From Flavobacteriaceae bacterium (GTDB lineage Bacteria > Bacteroidota > Bacteroidia > Flavobacteriales > Flavobacteriaceae): 5,945 nucleotides of DNA. Shown here piece by piece: positions 4,180 through 5,945 of the stretch (position 1 is its first letter; every line of letters starts with the position of its first letter). The notes under the pieces are model-generated. The model ran no database searches and had not been told where the DNA came from. It saw nothing but the letters and a program-made list of their open reading frames with translations. The stretch covers positions 1 to 5,945 of the forward strand of contig JAENXB010000180.1 of assembly GCA_016649785.1 (NCBI GenBank), written 5' to 3'. The translations under genes were made by a program, and so were the position numbers.

Positions 4180-5945
4180 ATGAAAAATATTCATTTTTTT
4201 GTGATTTTCCTGATGTCTATGCTGGGGGCCTTTCCGGTTTCGGCACAGGTGCTGGAAGCTCCAAAATGGGAAACCACTATAAACAAAACTTCATTTGAAC
4301 CGGGAGATGAAATAACAATAAAATTTGAAGCCCAAATACCGCGGGACTGGTATATGTATTCCAGCGATTTTGATCCGGAAGTTGGTCCAATGGTTACAGA
4401 ATTTAATTTTAGCGAAAGCGAAAAATTTGAACTGGTTGGCGAAATAAAGCCTGTTGGACAGAAGAAAAAGTATGACGATCTCTGGGAAGGGGAATATACT
4501 TATTTTACGGAAACAGCAGTATTTCAGCAAGTTGTGAGGGTAACAGGATCTTCCCCTGTATTTCAGGGAAGTATATCCTTCCAGATATGTTCTGACGTAA
4601 ACGGACAATGTATCCCGTTTGAATCTGATTTCTCCTTCAATAGTTCAGGGGAAGTTAATTCTCTTTCGAAGAAGGGGAATACGGGATCCATTAGATCTCT
4701 GCAGGCTGTACCATTTTCTTCACAACCTGAATCCACGAACAAGACTGATAATATGGAAGCTAAAGCTGATGAGATTCCATTGGTTGAGCTTGTGCCTTTT
4801 GAAAATTCCTTCAAAAAAGAAGTTGATGACAATCAAAAGGGCTGGACCGGACTTTTAACTTTCTTTCTGATCTCTTTTGGAGCCGGACTGGCAGCCTTAT
4901 TAACTCCGTGCGTATTTCCTATGATCCCAATGACGGTCACCTATTTTACCAAATCCGGCACAGACCGGAAAAAGGGAAGAATGAACGCTTTTATCTATGG
5001 GATATTCATTGTTGGTATTTATACACTTATAGGAATTATATTTTCGCTGATATTTGGTGCAGGTTTCGCTAATTTCTTAAGTACGCACTGGCTTCCAAAT
5101 CTTTTGTTCTTTGCAATATTCCTGGTCTTCGCGTTATCATTTTTCGGGTTATTCGAAATAAGGTTACCCAATAAATTTGTAAATAAAATGGACAAACAGG
5201 CAGACAGGGGAGGTTTAATGGGGATTTTTTTTATGGCCTTTACCCTGGTTTTGGTAGGATTTAGCTGTACTGGACCAATTGCGGGAACTATTCTGCTTCA
5301 GGCGGCCAATGGAGATACGTTGATGCCTCTTATTGGAATGTTGGGTTTTTCTATTGCTTTCGCTATTCCTTTTACCCTTTTTGCTATCTTCCCCGGTTGG
5401 CTGAGCTCGCTTCCCAAAAGTGGAGGTTGGTTAAATACGGTAAAAGTAGTTCTGGGATTTTTAGAACTTGCGTTGGCACTAAAATTCTTAAGTATCGTAG
5501 ATCAGGTTTATCACTGGGATATACTGGATAGAGAAATTTATCTTGCACTGTGGATCGTGATCTTTTCACTTTTAGGCTTTTACTTATTAGGAAAGATCGT
5601 TTTTCCTCACGAAAAGAAAATTGACAGTATTTCTATCCCCAGATTGATAAGTTCAGTTTTTGTTTTCAGTTTTGTGGTGTACCTAATCCCCGGTCTCTTT
5701 GGAGCTCCTTTAAAAGCACTGTCGGGATATTTGCCACCCTTAAGTTCCCAGGATTTTAACATGGTCAATAATTCCGGAATTGGTTCAGAAAGTGTCGGTA
5801 TTTCAGGATCCTTTGGAAAACCAAAATATGGGGAATTCCTAAAACTTCCTCATGGGATTCAGGGTTTCTTTGATTATGATGAAGCTTTGGCCTACGCAAA
5901 AAAACAGGATAAACCATTGTTCATTGATTTTACCGGCCATGGATG
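4180..5945 (+). CDS. dsbD: DsbD/CcdA-type transmembrane thiol:disulfide interchange protein, 3'-truncated by the window end
   Basis: 588 codons are visible with no stop. The order is classic DsbD. A signal peptide (residues 1-22, cleavage after VSA) leads to a periplasmic nDsbD-like domain with the redox pair C137/C144 in ICSDVNGQCIPF. A Ser-rich linker follows, then a membrane core (about 222-507) of some eight helices with the channel cysteines C244 (LLTPCVFPMIPMT) and C363 (GFSCTGPIAGT). Last comes the start of the C-terminal thioredoxin domain (IDFTGHG, 582-588), cut where the next codon begins TG, as expected for the first Cys of the usual CVNC. DsbD carries electrons from cytoplasmic thioredoxin to periplasmic acceptors, and the TlpA-like protein encoded just upstream is a likely partner. 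ATG 4180 is chosen because the open frame upstream has no start codon. Confidence 0.93.
   Translation, partial: MKNIHFFVIFLMSMLGAFPVSAQVLEAPKWETTINKTSFEPGDEITIKFEAQIPRDWYMYSSDFDPEVGPMVTEFNFSESEKFELVGEIKPVGQKKKYDDLWEGEYTYFTETAVFQQVVRVTGSSPVFQGSISFQICSDVNGQCIPFESDFSFNSSGEVNSLSKKGNTGSIRSLQAVPFSSQPESTNKTDNMEAKADEIPLVELVPFENSFKKEVDDNQKGWTGLLTFFLISFGAGLAALLTPCVFPMIPMTVTYFTKSGTDRKKGRMNAFIYGIFIVGIYTLIGIIFSLIFGAGFANFLSTHWLPNLLFFAIFLVFALSFFGLFEIRLPNKFVNKMDKQADRGGLMGIFFMAFTLVLVGFSCTGPIAGTILLQAANGDTLMPLIGMLGFSIAFAIPFTLFAIFPGWLSSLPKSGGWLNTVKVVLGFLELALALKFLSIVDQVYHWDILDREIYLALWIVIFSLLGFYLLGKIVFPHEKKIDSISIPRLISSVFVFSFVVYLIPGLFGAPLKALSGYLPPLSSQDFNMVNNSGIGSESVGISGSFGKPKYGEFLKLPHGIQGFFDYDEALAYAKKQDKPLFIDFTGHG

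Noticed and set aside
4291..4858. Three ORFs of 79-105 codons (two minus, one plus) inside this span
   Set aside because: All are shadows of the dsbD frame, which is open and conserved-looking throughout this stretch.
5384..5569. 61-codon minus-strand ORF
   Set aside because: Antisense to the membrane core of dsbD, with no independent support.

Overview
The window looks like the chromosome of an AT-rich member of the Bacteroidota, most likely the Flavobacteriaceae. Three things support this: coding starts generally lack Shine-Dalgarno sequences, two -7 boxes match the Bacteroidota type TAnnTTTG, and a CCTCACAG/CTGTGAGG hairpin of a kind I recall as common in flavobacterial genomes is present. 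All supported genes lie on the + strand. No tRNA, rRNA, CRISPR array, insertion sequence or phage gene was seen. No protein-coding gap exceeds 300 bases.

Left part (1-1991): the 3' end of an isoprenylcysteine carboxyl methyltransferase-like membrane methyltransferase, followed 5 bases later by a soluble class I SAM methyltransferase and a strong hairpin terminator. After a 258-base gap, which holds a possible frameshifted tiny membrane ORF, come a DUF2892/YgaP-type two-helix membrane protein and a TehB-like SAM methyltransferase. These last two probably form one transcription unit.

Middle part (1992-3334): a rhodanese-like lipoprotein, a possible broken gene remnant, and a small unrecognised membrane-anchored or secreted protein ending in PPPQV. 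The rhodanese gene and the small-protein gene are each preceded by the same roughly 50-base module: a TGTAA-N6-TTACA-type palindrome with a TATATTTG -7 box at identical spacing. This is the best regulatory signal in the window and suggests both genes answer to one Crp/Fnr-superfamily activator.

Right part (3435-5945): a membrane-anchored TlpA-type thioredoxin (WCPPC), then a DsbD/CcdA-type transmembrane thiol:disulfide interchange protein cut by the window end. DsbD would pass electrons from cytoplasmic thioredoxin across the inner membrane, and the TlpA-like protein is a natural recipient. With the rhodanese and the YgaP-like protein, the theme is sulfur/thiol redox chemistry at the envelope. 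I see no clear sign of a wholly new system. The most interesting points are the duplicated operator-promoter module, a possible UUUAAAC frameshift ORF, and the probable gene remnant.
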